Source: Adiantum capillus-veneris (Eukaryota > Streptophyta > Polypodiopsida > Polypodiales > Pteridaceae). Taken from it: 64,000 nt of DNA. The stretch spans positions 64,422,620-64,486,619 of the forward strand of contig CM043956.1 in the NCBI GenBank assembly GCA_014529385.2, in the 5' to 3' direction. The notes beneath the pieces were generated by a model. The model was not told the origin of the DNA, made no database searches, and saw nothing but the letters and a program-made list of their open reading frames with translations. How positions within the stretch are numbered: the first letter of the stretch is position 1; every line of letters begins with the position of its first letter. This document shows positions 1 through 13,157 of this stretch, in pieces. Both the position numbers and the translations under genes were made by a program.

Positions 1-180
1 ACGAATCCAAATTATGAAAAATAGGTGAAGGAAGAGATTGATAAACTATTGGAAGATGGTTTTATCTACCAGTAGATAAAGTTACTTGGTTATCACCAAG
101 TTGTCCCAAAGAAGAATGGGAGAATCAAGGTTTGTGTAGATACAGCAAACTGAACGCCGCCACAATTACTGATCCATTTT
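1..180 (+). pseudogene. Ty3/gypsy reverse transcriptase fragment
   Basis: Translation gives an N-terminal RT stretch: a lysine/glutamate-rich helix with the words EEIDKLLEDGF, then VPKKNG and VCVD, then residues corresponding to the family's LNAATITDPF. This is the block just before the first catalytic aspartate of gypsy RTs. It contains in-frame stops and is cut by the window edge. It lies opposite in strand to the pol relic at 1316-3130, which lacks this part, so it may be an inverted piece of the same element. The catalytic region is absent. Confidence 0.75.
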
Positions 181-728
181 AATATGGTTTTTTTTAATGT
201 GACGAGCTGTGGATGAGCATCTCTGAAACGAGGTGTTCAAGAGTTGCTAGGGGAGCCGCGAGGGTTTTGCAACCATAGGCTAGTTTGAATGGGGTGTTGG
301 AGAGTTGCAATGAAGCCATGCAAGCTGCCGAGAGAAGAAGAGGGGCATGGGCTTCCACTTGCAAGGGCGGGATGCTTAGAAGAGCACGCTGGGTGTTGGT
401 TAGATACCGGGGTGCTTGCCTTCATGGCAAGCCCCTCCTTCCCGATTCCTAGTCACATTAAGTGGGCCACAGCCAGTTGACCAAAATAATAGTCAACGCA
501 CCGCGGACGCGGAGTCAAACTCTCCACCTGCACCCTCCAAAGGTTTGTCTCTACCATTGCACTACGTGCATGCATGTGCTTGTGGAAGAAGGCGACTACC
601 AGGTTATGTGTTTAGACAACGTGCTCTCCCCAAAAAAAACTGCATGATCGGCTGTGCCGGTCACCTCCACCTACACGGAGGAAAGCACCCCGAAACTTAA
701 CCATTGCCAGCATTGTTTGACCAAGAGC

Positions 729-730
<2 letters not shown>
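181..730. other. no recognisable gene
   Basis: Short open frames on both strands have no recognisable motif. I see no gene, RNA or repeat structure here. Confidence 0.4.

Positions 731-812
<82 letters not shown>
731..812 (+). repeat. (TG)n microsatellite
   Basis: An uninterrupted TG dinucleotide tract of about 41 units. It gives false TH/VC open frames on both strands. Confidence 0.98.
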
Positions 813-814
<2 letters not shown>

Positions 815-1080
815 CTTCATTAAATATAGAGAGAGCCTTTTGAGGGTACATTTTGCTTCACCACACAGCCAACAGAGAATTACTCTCTCTCTTCAATTTG
901 CTACAGGGCCAACACCCTCTCTCTCTTGCTCGATCTTGGCAGCAATCCCTACAAGGAGAAACTCCCTCTCTCTCTTTGTTCAATTTTCAATAGGGCCATA
1001 AGGGCTTGATTCTTGCTCCTTTCTATTGTTTGCAGCCCTATAGGGGCTCGCCCCCTTCTCACTCCTCGAATGCTACAGAG

Positions 1081-1241
<161 letters not shown>

Positions 1242-1315
1242 TCATTTTTTGACATCATTCTCCTCATATTCTTATCAAGGTTTTCTTGGTGGATTCTGCT
1301 TGACCGTAAATTTGC

Positions 1316-3130
1316 CTAAGGGTAATATATTGTAGAATTATTGTGCACAATTAGGTGATATTCAGTCAACTTCTTGATCACCATATTGATAAAATGAACT
1401 CTCTGATCATATACCAACTCCACCAGACATCCAAATCTTGTCATTATGTTCTTATACAAGAACTTTGCTACACTTTTTTCTTTATTATCCTTCATTGCTT
1501 GTGCTTCCACCCATTTAGTGCAATAGCCAGTTGCAACTAAAATGTACTAGTTTCATGTAAATTTTACAGTTGGTTTGACATGTTCCACAAAATCTAGACC
1601 CCACTTTTGAAAAGGCTCAAGTGGAAGAATTGGTTGTAAAGGGATCTTGTCTGTGGTCTATCATCTTCTAACAAGTCAAACAAGTCTTCACATGCTGATG
1701 AGAATCCTTAAAAATTAAAGCCCACCATAAACCTACTCAAAAACTTTCTTTGCTGTAATGTCACTTGAAAAATGGCCAACAGCATCATCTGCATGTGCCT
1801 CATCCAATATCAATTTTTGTTTAAACTTTTGAACACACCTTCTTAAAACCTGGTCTATTCTCTATTCCCCTTTTGTAAAGAACACCCATAATCACTGTAA
1901 ATGTTCTACTTCTCCATGCCAATTTTCTCCTTTTGACTATTGACAATTCTTTTGGGAAAATTCCATGCAATAAAAAATATAACATATCCTCATACCAAGA
2001 ATCCTCAACATCCACAAGGTCTACTGGAAATAGATTTGCATTAGGAAATTCATCTATTACTTCAGTAGGTGCTTCCCTAGTAGCTAACCTGCTTAAATAG
2101 TCAGCTATCACCTGGTCTTGACTTGGCCTGTGTATAACTGAATAATAAAACTCCTTCATCAACAGTACCTATCTAGCCAAACTTCCTGGCAGATGAGGGT
2201 TATTGACTAGATACACTAGGGGTTGATGATCCACATGGATCATTACTTTATTAACCAACAAGTAATGTCTGAATTTTTGCAATCCAAAAATCATCCCAAG
2301 ACATTCTTTCTCAATAACCGTGTAATTATTTTCTACAGGTGCTCTCTACTAGCATAGTAAATTGGTTTGAATCAACCTTTCTCCACTTCTTGCATTAAAA
2401 CTGCCCCCACTGCTTTATTAGATGCATCCACAAACATATGAAAAGGCAACTTCCAATCAAGAGGAATCAGTATAGGGGAAATCACCAACATCTTTTTCAG
2501 CAGGTTAAATGCAGTATCCTGCTTTTCCTTCCACACAAAATCTGCATCCTTCTTTGTCAAATTTGTAAATGGAAATCAAGCATGTGCTAAATACCTCAAA
2601 AATTTGCATGCCACTTCACTTGACCTATAAACCTCATCAGCCGTTTGAGATTTGTTTGGAGGTAAGGATTTCAAGATTGCTTCCACCTTCTTTGGGTCAA
2701 TTGCTATACCTACCTTATTGATAATGTGGCCCAACAAAATTCCACTTTTGACAGCAAAGACACACTTTGCAGGATTAAGGGACAATCTGGATTCCCTACA
2801 CTTTCAAATCATAACTTCAAATGCTTGAGATGATCCTTTTTGTCTCTTGAAACACTAAAATAATCCAAAAGCACGTTCATAAATGTGGTTAAGTGTAAGG
2901 ACCAAACACGTCTATAATCCAGTTCTTAAAAGTAGGTGGTGCATTCTTCAGTCCAAAGTTCATCACTGTAGAAACATATACTCCCTATTTAGTGATGAGT
3001 GTTGTTTTGTCCGTGTACTTCAAAGCCATTCTAATATGATTGTATCCACTAAAGCCATCTAAAATGTTGTACATCTCCTCTCCTGCTACTGCATTCTAGC
3101 ATTGTATCACAATATGGAAAAGAAAATCAC
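1316..3130 (-). pseudogene. Ty3/gypsy pol relic (RT, RNase H, integrase)
   Basis: Read on the minus strand from 3130 downward. Degraded RT comes first (2880-3130). It is followed by the RT thumb/connection at 2576-2785 (words LNPAKCVFAV and LGHII, then IDPKKVEAI). RNase H starts at 2372-2560 (HMFVDASNKAVGAVLMQ). The end of RNase H and the linker are at 1821-2162 (HRPSQDQVIADYLSRL). An integrase core piece at 1316-1510 holds FGCLVELVYDQ, where the family has a catalytic Asp-Gln pair. Domain order is that of Ty3/gypsy pol. Stops and frameshifts separate every domain, and the 3' part of integrase is missing. It is clearly dead. Confidence 0.85.
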
Positions 3131-3438
3131 ATTATTTTTCTACAAGGACCTCTTCAAACTCCCGTTCACACACACTATATGGGCTTTGTAATTGACTTCT
3201 CTCATCGTACCCTTCACTCGGTATGGCAACCAGAAACCATGCCCTCTTTGGCTAACCAACACCGCCTTAGCATCGACATGGCAACAAAATGGCCTCCTTA
3301 CTCTCCTCCCCTTTCTCTCCTCATATGGGCTCCTCTCTCGTCCAAGGCTACATACTGATGGGGGCTTTTCACAAGCCAAGCTCCCATACCCCTCTTCTCT
3401 CGTCCCCACTCCATGAAAACCCCCTCTTAGGGAGGGAG

Positions 3439-4681
3439 TGATAAAAGACATTGGAAAAAGTTAAAAAAAAATAAAGTATGATTATGTAAATATATGAGAA
3501 AGGTAAAATAGGCCACCTCATGCCTGCGGGGCAGCCCATCCCCACCTTGCCTCCTTTTTCTTCATTGTTGCCCCGCCATGTGTCCCTTTTCCTCTCCTCC
3601 ACTCAAAAGGTCAACCCCCTCTCTCTTCCCCTTGTCCTTTCTCCTTTCTCTCTCCCCTCAAGCTACCCCACCTCTCACCAATAATGCATTCTAACTCACC
3701 AATAATGCACCCTAACTCACATGCAACTTACCCTATCTTCCAAAATAGTATACCCCACCCCCTCTGTCTCTCTCCTATCATATCCCATGACCCAAATACC
3801 CCCCCCCCCTCTCTCTAAAGGGCGCCATGTCTCTTGTATTGTAGCTAAATAACCTCCCCCACACTCACACACACACAGTTTCACTAAAAAAGGTGCCCAC
3901 AGACCCATCCCCACCCGGTGGTTACCTGATTTTTCTTGTGTTCACACACATCTGCACACAGATTCACCTCTGAACACACTCCTCTCTCTCCCCTCTTGTA
4001 ATTACTTTATTCTCCATGTCACCTCTCACTTTTTTTCATCAACCCATCTCTCTCTCTTAGTCTCTCTCTCATGAGACTGCTGTTCTGGCACATATACACA
4101 CAGCCAGACAAGTGGGGCCCACAGTCACATGGCCTATGTAGATAATGATTTCTTCATTTCTAAATTCTAGAATTTCTTCCCCCCCTCCTCCCCTATATAA
4201 AGAGGGGTCACCATCACACAAAAACACACAACATCACCAAAGAACACACTATGCCCTGTGTGTGCCTAGTGCACACACACACACACACACACCCACACCA
4301 TCACCATCACCGCAATCACCATGCTTGTCTTGAGCATGACCTCTACACCCTTGGCTATGGAAGATGAAGGGCAACTAAATGAAGGACGATGGCCATAATC
4401 CTCGTGCGAGTCTTCGCCATCAACTCCCACCTATCCGCCATGTGCTCTACCACTCTCTCCCTTCTCATTCCCCTACCCTATGCTCCCCATTTCATCGCCT
4501 AATTCTCTAAATAAAGCTTGAGGTTTTGTTAGTATGTTTTCTTGCAATGTTTTGCCCATGTGAGGTGTGCGGAATCGCCACCTAGTCTTGTGTTTTGGAG
4601 TGACCTTGTGTATGTGTGAAGGGTGTGCGGATTCGCCATCCTTTTGTAATGCCTAAGTACTAAGCCGCTATACCCCCTCCC

Positions 4682-4744
<63 letters not shown>

Positions 4745-4980
4745 TGATCTCATTCCCTTTCCTTTTCATCATTACTCCCAAGCATCCATCTCTCTTGGAT
4801 GAAAACTTTGTTATGGTGGTGTGTTGTTTGCATCCTAGCCGCTGAAGCTAGGTGGTGCCCCCCCTGTTTGCTTTACCATGACAGGCTCGAGGCGCGCCAT
4901 TTGGTCCCCGGTGTTTTAGAGGCCGTCGGGGCTCGGGGTTCGCTTTGCTCCCGTCATACATAGACACATGTAATGCTCTT
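3439..4980 (+). mobile_element. candidate LTR with upstream polypurine tract
   Basis: A purine run (AGGGAGGGAG) ends at 3438 and is followed at once by TGATAAAAGAC, the usual arrangement of polypurine tract and 3' LTR start. A strong TATA box (CTATATAAAGAGGGG, about 4190-4205) lies inside. A CT-rich leader and a (CT)n tract (4683-4741) follow. No second copy occurs in the window, so neither the end nor the family can be fixed. It could also be a CT-rich host promoter. Confidence 0.4.
4683..4741 (+). repeat. (CT)n microsatellite
   Basis: A perfect CT tract of about 29 units inside the candidate LTR, downstream of its TATA box. Confidence 0.95.
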
Positions 4981-5689
4981 GTGCATATCTTCTACCACAT
5001 ATCAATAACACCACATATCTGCTAATGATCAATATTTTTTTCCTTTATGAATTTGAACTGCATCAAGTCAATTGCTAGCTTGGTCTCTAGCCATTTGGTC
5101 CGCTTTTTTTCCTTGTTTATCTACAGAACATCTCTCGTTATCTGATCAAGTGCAAGTATTGCTAACAAATAGGAGATAAAGGAACTCTTTTTAAGTGAAA
5201 TGCTCATGCGGTCATGCTCTTGCTTAGTCCAAAAAAAACTCCAAGACTTTTTTATTGCAAGATCCAAATCAAATAAACCTAAAGTTTATCCATACTTACA
5301 AGCTACCGTCAAGGATTATCTAATAAGTACTTCTTCATTTTTGTTGCCTCTTATGGTGCTAGGGTTATCTCAGGTTGAGGAATAAGGAGAAACCTCCACT
5401 TGTAGGTGGCATGTCCTTTTCCATAAAGAGTTGATTCCCCAGGAGACAGAGCTAAAAATTAGCAAGCTTACGTTTGCCAAAATGGCTAGTGCAAACCTTG
5501 CATAAAAGTAAATTGGGTTCACATTTTCTAGTCGGACACATTTAAGTTTTTAGCATGCTTCTCATGAATTTGATTGTTACGTCTTTGATGTGTCTTTATG
5601 TAAGATGATGAAGAACCTTTGTCATTTGATGAAGCATAAAATCTAGAAAATTTATTGGCTACAAAGAAAACTAAGTATGATGCTATATT
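4981..5689. other. AT-rich, no clear gene
   Basis: No reliable coding signal. The later part (from about 5580) may be the upstream section of the copia relic that follows. Confidence 0.35.
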
Positions 5690-6010
5690 GCAAAGAATCG
5701 CACATGGTCTTTGTGTGATTTTTGACCTAGCAAAAAACCATCAGTATTAAGTGGATTTTCAAATTAGAATTTAAGTGTGATCATAGTGGTAATCGCTAAA
5801 AGTCTAGAATTGTGGAAAATGGGTAGAGAAGGCCATTTATTTTTATCATACTTTTGCTCCCACTTGTTGCATGGCCACCATTTGTGGCATTTGTGTGGTG
5901 GTAGCTCATAATGGTTTCACTTGAGTATAAAGACTTCATTATTAAAGGGTGATTTCATGAGGAAGTTATGTAGTGCAACCTCGTGGCTTTGATCAACAAG
6001 GCCAAGAAAA
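5690..6010 (+). pseudogene. Ty1/copia reverse transcriptase relic
   Basis: The three forward frames together give the opening of copia RT. First comes KWIFKLEFKCDHSGN, then residues like the KARLVAKG block. A histidine/alanine/proline word, MATI and an AHNGF-like segment follow. Last is a GDFHEEV-like word equivalent to the family's block after the first catalytic Asp. Several frameshifts and stops are present. The call rests on motif order rather than on any long frame. Confidence 0.5.
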
Positions 6011-7014
6011 AACAAGGTATGCATGCTTAAAAAGGCTTTAAAAATCCTCGGGGGATTCACTAATAGTAATGGGGGGATGTCACCTGCGTGCATCCAAATT
6101 AGAGAAACCCCCCTATGTATGATTTCTTACCTGCTAACCTACCTCCTACATATGGACAAGATATGGACGTTCTCGCAATGAGCCCCCCCCCCCCCCCCCC
6201 CCTTTACGGATTTTGTACTAAATGTGATGATAATACGAAATGCGCCAGAAGCCCATTGGTGAATAGAACCAATTCCTCACATAGACAAGAAAAATCAAAG
6301 CAACAACCCAAGTGATGGTTTCCCCATCAAATATATCATTCTAGGCAGCAAGTAGAGCATGTAAAGGTACCCAATGGCATGGAAAAAAGAATTGCTAGAA
6401 GATCTACATGAACATGAAGTCACACTCAATTCACATATGGACCCCACTCTTCTTATCCCTAGCATACCCTCAATCTATAAGATCTTAGCAAAATTAATGC
6501 ATGCACAAGCTCCTTCCTATCCAACATCCACCACATATACAATCTAGCCTACAAGACAAATTAGATCTTTGGCTTAGGTGTGGATTCAAGGGACACAACT
6601 TGTTTAAGCTAGCTAGCTTCAAACTACACCAAAATATTGCAAAGATGTGCTTCATATTCAAAGTAAAATTTATCAAAAGAAGAAAGTAATATTGGAGCCC
6701 CCTACAACTTTTCCAACCTAGATATTGATTAAAATTTTGATAAGATTTTCTACGAATCTTGAGAAGAATCAAGATTCTATGTTCAAGGTAATCAAATAAT
6801 TTAGACAACACATAAAGCATAAGGGAACTCTAGATTATAGCTCAACATGAAGTAAACAACAACCATATACACTTAAATGTTGAGATTCTAACCATGAAAA
6901 ATCAAAATTATAGATGTAATTGAGAGTTTCATACGCGTACAATACTTGAAAATATCAAGTAAATTCATAGTCAACAAACAACTTTTTCTCCTATTTCAAC
7001 CCCGCCAAATAGTC
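6011..7014. other. no recognisable gene; poly-C run
   Basis: A homopolymer C run lies at about 6182-6203. The rest is AT-rich without recognisable domains. Confidence 0.4.
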
Positions 7015-7458
7015 TCAATGCAAACATAGCCATACTCTTCTGATTTCATGTGCAAAGATGTGCATTTGTGCCAAAGTAAAAAATTTGATCAATGTATAGT
7101 GTACATTTGGTTGAACACTTGTACCATGAGAACCATTTATATAGCCCGACAAGTTTCCTTCTTCTACACAACCAAGAATGTATGCTTGATCTTCCTCTGG
7201 TTCTACATTTGGATCTTCTAAAAGAGAATATTTAAAGGCTCTTGGAAATATTTTGCATATCTTTTTCCACTTTTGAAATCTATACTTATGCCCTGCATAG
7301 TTTAGAATAGTCACACCACTTTCAAGGGAAGTATGCACAAATCCCCTATAACGAGTTGCTTGAATACATGAAAGTTCCACTTCAAATGCCACACCATCAA
7401 TATAAAAAATTACATTTTTAGAAATAGGAAAAGTTGTTGTCCCAAAAGGATCTTCGTT
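7015..7458 (-). pseudogene. SET-domain-like relic
   Basis: An open minus frame of about 147 codons with no good upstream start. Its last third reads GCVEEGNLSGYINGSHGTS, then QPNV, then QMHIFAHEIRR. In SET-domain lysine methyltransferases this place carries a GN-x-x-R/G-F/Y-I-N-x-S block, a PN dipeptide, and then a strand ending in a hydrophobic residue-FA-x-x-I. The first half contains ATRYRGFVHTSLESG, in the position of the SET opening (R/K-G-x-G-hydrophobic). The invariant NHS core is altered to NGS, and the catalytic tail tyrosine segment is missing because a stop follows. Probably a fragment of a methyltransferase gene or of a TE that carried one. I cannot tell which. Confidence 0.45.
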
Positions 7459-7699
7459 TTATAATTATAGCGTGAAATACACCTCATTTTTATGTCACTC
7501 CCTTTGTATCTGGAAAAAAAGAAAAAAATTATGCAAAAATATAAGGAATAGATCAAAGGATGATAGTATTGGATGTGCAACATATGCAAGACTTAGAGTT
7601 CCTCTTACATGGTACCTCCAAAGGTTTCAAAAAATAAAACCTTTGAGAAATAAAGCACACCATGTCTCTAATATATTTCCCATTTGAAGCATAGAGAGA

Positions 7700-9200
7700 A
7701 CCAAGGTCCACCACTTGTCCAAGCTAGACATTGAGCATTGATACAAGGTCTAATAATTATCCAAGAAACCTATGGTATCTGATAACATGGAATGCATTGA
7801 TGCAACAAAGCATCCTAACGTTCTCCTAGCCTCTTGGTCCATCTATGTTTTCTTGTAGACTAGGGAGATTCGTTGCAAAGTCATCACTAGTCAAAAATTA
7901 GGCATAGGACATTGATACAATTCTTCACCACATGTGCAACTTATCCTCTCTAGTAGCATGAGTGTTTTGATCTCAAATTCACCACATTTTCAACATATAC
8001 TCTATTGTAGTGTAGAGATTTTACTTTGTAGATCCACCACTTGTCCAAACTTGGCTTGTTGATGTATGAGGATAATAAAGGGTCCACCTATTCTCCAAGC
8101 TAGGCCTAGCTTGGACAAGTGGTGGATTTTGCTTCTCTCCATACTCCAATTGTGTGTGGCTTGGACAAGTGGTACCTCGGAATAACACTTAGCTATCCAT
8201 TTTGAGCCAAAAAAAATTTAAAATGTGGACATTCCTTTTGTCCACATTTGAAAGGAGCCTCTAGTTTGGACGAGTGGTGTTCCTTGAAACCAAACCCCCA
8301 ATGCTATAGCATATCATTTTTTGGGCAAATGATGAGAGACAATACCTTCCATGCTATAACATAACATAGGCATAGGACCCTCTATCAATTTTCCATGTCT
8401 ATCTTGGATAAATGGTTGATCTTGATCCTAAAAAAGTGTTTCAATAGGGTGTATCTTGGATAAGTTTGCAATATTGCTTCTATCTATGTTCCAATGAACT
8501 CTAGCTTGGACAAGTGGTGGAACTTGATACAAAAACTTAGGTACTAAAAAATAGCATATCTTAATAGAGACTTCTAGTCATTTTTATTGCCTAGTTTTGA
8601 CATTTGGTGAATTTTGCTTCTCTCCATGTTCAATGGAGCATAGCTTAGTTAAGTGGTGGGCCTTGCTTCTCTCCATGAAGAAACGATTGGACATATGGTG
8701 GTCCTTAAAACTAAAATCTATAAAGGAATGTAATTTAGACAAGTGGTAGTGACCTTGAGATCAACTAGCCAATATACTAGAGATGATAGGATGGGCATGT
8801 GCATAGATAAATCATTTAACCTAGACAAGGGAAACTAGTAAAAGGTCCACTAGTCAATTTCAGATCCATTGAAGTCCTAGCGAAGTATGAAGAGAAGCAA
8901 GGTACACTTAATCCGATTGAATCATGAAGAAAAACAAGGTATATCACTAAATAATCCAAGGTATGAGAATACAGTTTGAGGTTCAAGTATACTACGTTGT
9001 AGCATGGGGCTTACAAGATCTATGACTTGAAATACTTAAGTTTCAAGAATCAAGAGAGGCATAGGAAACTTTTTGAATATCCACCATTTTCCCAATCTTA
9101 GATCTATGTATACATTAAGAATGTCAAGGTCCATTACTTGTCCAAGTTTAGCTCCATTGAAACATATGGATAAACAAGTTATCTCACTTGTCTAAGTTGG
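7700..9200. repeat. field of a diverged short interspersed motif
   Basis: A motif close to AGCTTGGACAAGTGGTGGA recurs at least a dozen times at 50-120 base spacing. Forward copies lie near 8104, 8159, 8264, 8502, 8644 and 8728. Reverse-complement copies (CCACCACTTGTCCAAGCTA) lie near 7710, 8036 and 9121. Several forward copies are followed by TTTTGCTTCTCTCCATG, so the original unit was longer. No coding potential is seen. It is probably a decayed minisatellite or the non-coding interior of a TE. Confidence 0.7.
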
Positions 9201-9361
9201 GCTGGAGAATCAACACAAATCCAGCAGTTGTACAACCTATGATATATTGTAGATGGTAGCTATAACGCTCTAAGAGAAGCTTAATTGAAACACACATAGA
9301 CATATACCATGGATGCAAGGTTACCATCATAGGTTCAATCTATCATCTATATTAGTGTCAA

Positions 9362-12300
9362 CTGCTAGGGACTTGCTAAACATCGTGTGTAAGCCACAGG
9401 GCTGCAAGCACACAACTTGCACATAGAAGCAAGCTCTACGGCTACAGATTGGCGTGTCACTCACCTCCTTCGATGTTTCTGTTGAGGGAATCCATGTGCG
9501 TGCCAAGAGGAGGGCGCTCACAGATAGACAGAACAAGAAGGTAAGGCAAGAGCAAGCTTCATACGTTCAGAATCCTCAAAAGGACTAGTTTTACAACCTT
9601 ACCTATGGATTGGGTCTGTTTCTTTCACATACAAGCACACACATTCAGGCAATTGGCACTAAACAAGTTTAGTACGTAGTCCAGTGAGCCTCTCATCGGT
9701 GATCACCGGCCCTAGACTATAGACCTACACGACCACAAGCTAGGCCCATAACTAAATACAAATAATAATATTAATAAGGATGACATGCAAAGTTAACATG
9801 CCCCCCTTCTTGATGTAAATTCCATCCTTGGAATTTAGGAAGGTATGTCTGAAAAACGAGAACTTCATGGATCCACTGGTATGGATCTTGTAGTAGTTAA
9901 ACATCTATGGGTCTTGTAGTAGTTAAACATCTTGATGAGAGTAGTGGCCCATGGACGTGCCGTCAATCAAGAAGTTTAATACTACAAGAAGTTGCACTTG
10001 TCCTCATCCAGAGCGCAATCACGATCTTTACTCAAATGCTAAAGATCAACAAGAAATATCACAGTAGTTGCATTCTCATAAGAACATGGGTAATTAAAAG
10101 TCATATGCAGTGAATAAGCACTAAGAATGATCGGTAACAAAATATTAAACAATGTTTTGAGTTGTAAACATTAAAAGGAAATATAATTGAACTCGTGAGC
10201 AGTTATGAGGGTCAACGAATCAAAAAGTCTAGTGTCTAGTTCAATTTTCAATAGGCACAAAAGGTCAATTGTTACTACAATGGGAAAGCTTCTTGATTCT
10301 CCCTAGTCAATCAAGTCGTTCAATCGCGAGAGCAGAGTGTTTCATGTTATAGGGCTGACTAGAGGCTATACCTAAAAGACCTTGAAGTTGAGGTATGATA
10401 AAGGAAATCACACATGAAATAATCGCCAAAATTATTCCCTTTGTTGAACCCCCAGAGTGTTTATTTTATAGACTTTGTTGCCACATAGTCTTAATTGATC
10501 TTTTGGGCTTTTTTTTTGTATTTTTCTTTCATTGATTTTGAATTGTGTAACTTTGGGGGGTCATTTTGACACTGTCACCCTCCCCAGGCTCATCACAACA
10601 GTCAAACTTCGTTTATAATACTAAAGCTAAAGATCAAGAGGGATTAAGTCCACTGGAAAGTATTGACACACTACATGAAATGCTTCATAATATAGGATTA
10701 AGAGCCTAAAGTAAGTACTGAGATTTAGGAAGGCATCTCCTACAAGATTAATAGAAGATCTCTATTGCTCTACCTTGGTCAACGTAGCTTAGCCAGAATT
10801 CTTGATTAATAAACCTAGACAAGGGACTATGACGTAAAATTATATTGAATCCAATGTCTAGTATTAAGCAAATGTATGAAATACCTTGGTACCAATCATG
10901 ATTAACGCAGACAGACATGAATGTTAGGAAAGACAACTAGCAATGAGAATGGACAAGAAAAACATGTTTGTGCTAGCCATCGTGCTCGATTCATGAGTGG
11001 ATTGGACAAGGATTGCATGATGTTTGAAAACTGAGCTACCGCAATACGTTCATGTACATACTAACAAACAATGGGAAATACCTCTAGGAGGCACATCACT
11101 GGGAAGAGCATCACCCTTATTGAACATAACCAAAACACAATAAAGAGCCCTAATCTATCTATTTGCACCACCCTATAGGGTCAAGGAAACAGGATGTTGT
11201 ATAGGTTGGTTAGTAGTCCTAAGGCTAGGCCTTTATCCTCATCATCAAGATAGACATAGTCATCCTCGGTGAGATCATATCCTTCCGCAATGTCATCTAT
11301 TGGTTCTTCTTCTCATTCTTGTGCATGTAAGCTAATCAATATGCTACCATTCGTGGATAGTCATTTTGTGCAGCATGTGCCAATGGAACAATATCTTCTA
11401 TTGCATAGGGATCACTCATGGCCAATACAGCATCAGCCATTCTAACTCCTCAATTTTTTTCTCACATACTAGACTAGCTAGCAGGTCCCATTCTGAGGTA
11501 AGTATAGAGTAGATCATGTGAAACACTTGAGAAAGGTAAAGAGGATACCTTTCATTCAAAGTAGGGGTGGATGATTCTAGTGAACTAGCCATATCTGTAC
11601 ACACAAATAGATTTTGGTAAGTTTGCAAATAACTTAAGAGTTGGGTCACTGTGCATGATGTGTCATTCTGAGTTTTGGTTTATGGACCAAATTTTTTAGG
11701 TTTCAATCTTCCTATTTGGTGGCTCTTGCTCTTTTACCTTTTCTGGATTTCTAAAATTTTTGGCTTGTTTTAGTATAAGGCTATACATATATACATTCCT
11801 TGATATTTGGTGATTAAGAGGTCAGAGAGGAAGGTTAAGAGGGAGAAAAGCGAATGATGGATGTCAGTAAAGTAGTCCCCCCTTCCTTGGGTAGATCATA
11901 CTTTTTAGAAAGATGTTGTCGCCCTTTGAAACCAATTGTTCCAAGTTGTAATGGGTGAGGAGTTTGACCAATAGTTGAGCGTGTAAGCACAAGAGAGAAA
12001 GTCTAAAGAAAGCTAGTGGAGGGAAAAGGTGAAGCCTAGATCCCACATGCTTCCTTTTTCCCTTGAGAAGTGGGGTATATATATAACATGAGACCCACTA
12101 TTCCTTCACTTGGAAGGAAGCTATGAACCCTACTTCCCATATATATAAATCAAGACCGAGACCGAGGCCGGGGCCGGGGCCAATGGGGTTCTTTCTTTTC
12201 TAGTCTAAGGCCTAGTTGGAGTCGGGTTTTTCTTTGTATCAATTCAAAAATCCCAGCCAATTGCAAGGCGTTTTTGTTTTTTGTTTGTTTAGTTTTTTGG

Positions 12301-12660
12301 TTTTGTTTTTTTAAGTTGACCTCAACAAGAACTGAAATTACCATGCCTTAACACAGGTTTGTAGAAAACAAAAAATAGCCTATCGTTGAAAGACAAGTAA
12401 ATAGTGAGCAAAAATGAAAAAAAAACAGTGAACAGTAATAAAGCGGAGCAATAATTCACCAAACATAGTATATTGTCTACTGTCACTGTATCCAGATCTG
12501 CACACGTAGGCAACAAACACCCACTTTCCAACATTTCTAACATGTAAAAAAAGACGTCAACATAGCATGCAGGGTGCGGTTGGAGCTTGGCGCAGAGCGG
12601 CTCCTCGGCAATGGCGCCAGAAATGTTACCTGTTGGGGACTTGCTAAACATCGTATGCGA
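9362..12660 (-). mobile_element. LTR retrotransposon remnant with tRNA-Asp-type primer site, non-autonomous
   Basis: The minus strand carries TGGCGCCATTGCCGAGGA (about 12593-12611), which matches the tRNA-Asp-type primer-binding site common in plant gypsy elements. Just upstream on that strand is an LTR end (GTTTAGCAAGTCCCCAACA, about 12630-12650). The same LTR end recurs at 9362-9385. A polypurine tract (AGAAGGGGGG) before TGTTAACTTTGC at 9803 marks the probable 3' LTR as 9362-9803. The interior (9804-12632) has no recognisable gag or pol, so this is a non-coding element. The 5' LTR keeps only its last 30 or so bases. Confidence 0.6.
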
Positions 12661-13157
12661 GAGTGACCTTGACTAGATGAATAGCCTCTTGAGAGCCTCT
12701 TCTTACTCCCACACTATTATTCTGGTCACCCTACCTTAGCTACTTGATGCATTGTTTTCCAATAATACCACAACCCTATAATCCAGTATTTTTAGAGCAA
12801 AATGTAGCTTATGAACTATTTCCTTCATTTGATCCCTGATTACCTTCATGCACCTATATGCCGGTCGATTCCCAACACGACTTCTAATAGAATCCCCAAA
12901 CTTTGTGTATTCATCGTAGTAGTCGTCTGATATCGGGACTCCCCTATGCATCTGCCTTGAAAATCATATATTCTGGAATTATATCTAGAAATTGAATGAC
13001 ATTGGGGTGAGAAGGTAGCTAGCATTCCTCTTGATCATGATATTTATGTGCTTTCCACTTAGCCATTGTAGAGGGCTTCATCTTTTTGTCTTTTCCCTTC
13101 CTCTTGTTTGGTGCTTTCTTCACTGCTCCCCCCGACTCTTCACAATCGGGACAGGAA
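12661..13157. other. unassigned; one short minus ORF
   Basis: A minus-strand frame at 12736-12951 (71 residues, charged, with IRDQMKEIVHKL) resembles nothing I recognise. It has no supporting neighbours. It might be the tip of an unrelated gene fragment. Confidence 0.3.

Noticed and set aside
7280-7300. Possible tRNA or snoRNA genes in the AT-rich stretches
   Set aside because: No cloverleaf or box pattern could be supported by eye anywhere in the window; a tRNAscan run would decide.
7700-9200. CRISPR-like array
   Set aside because: The motif is diverged, irregularly spaced and in both orientations, and the sequence is eukaryotic.
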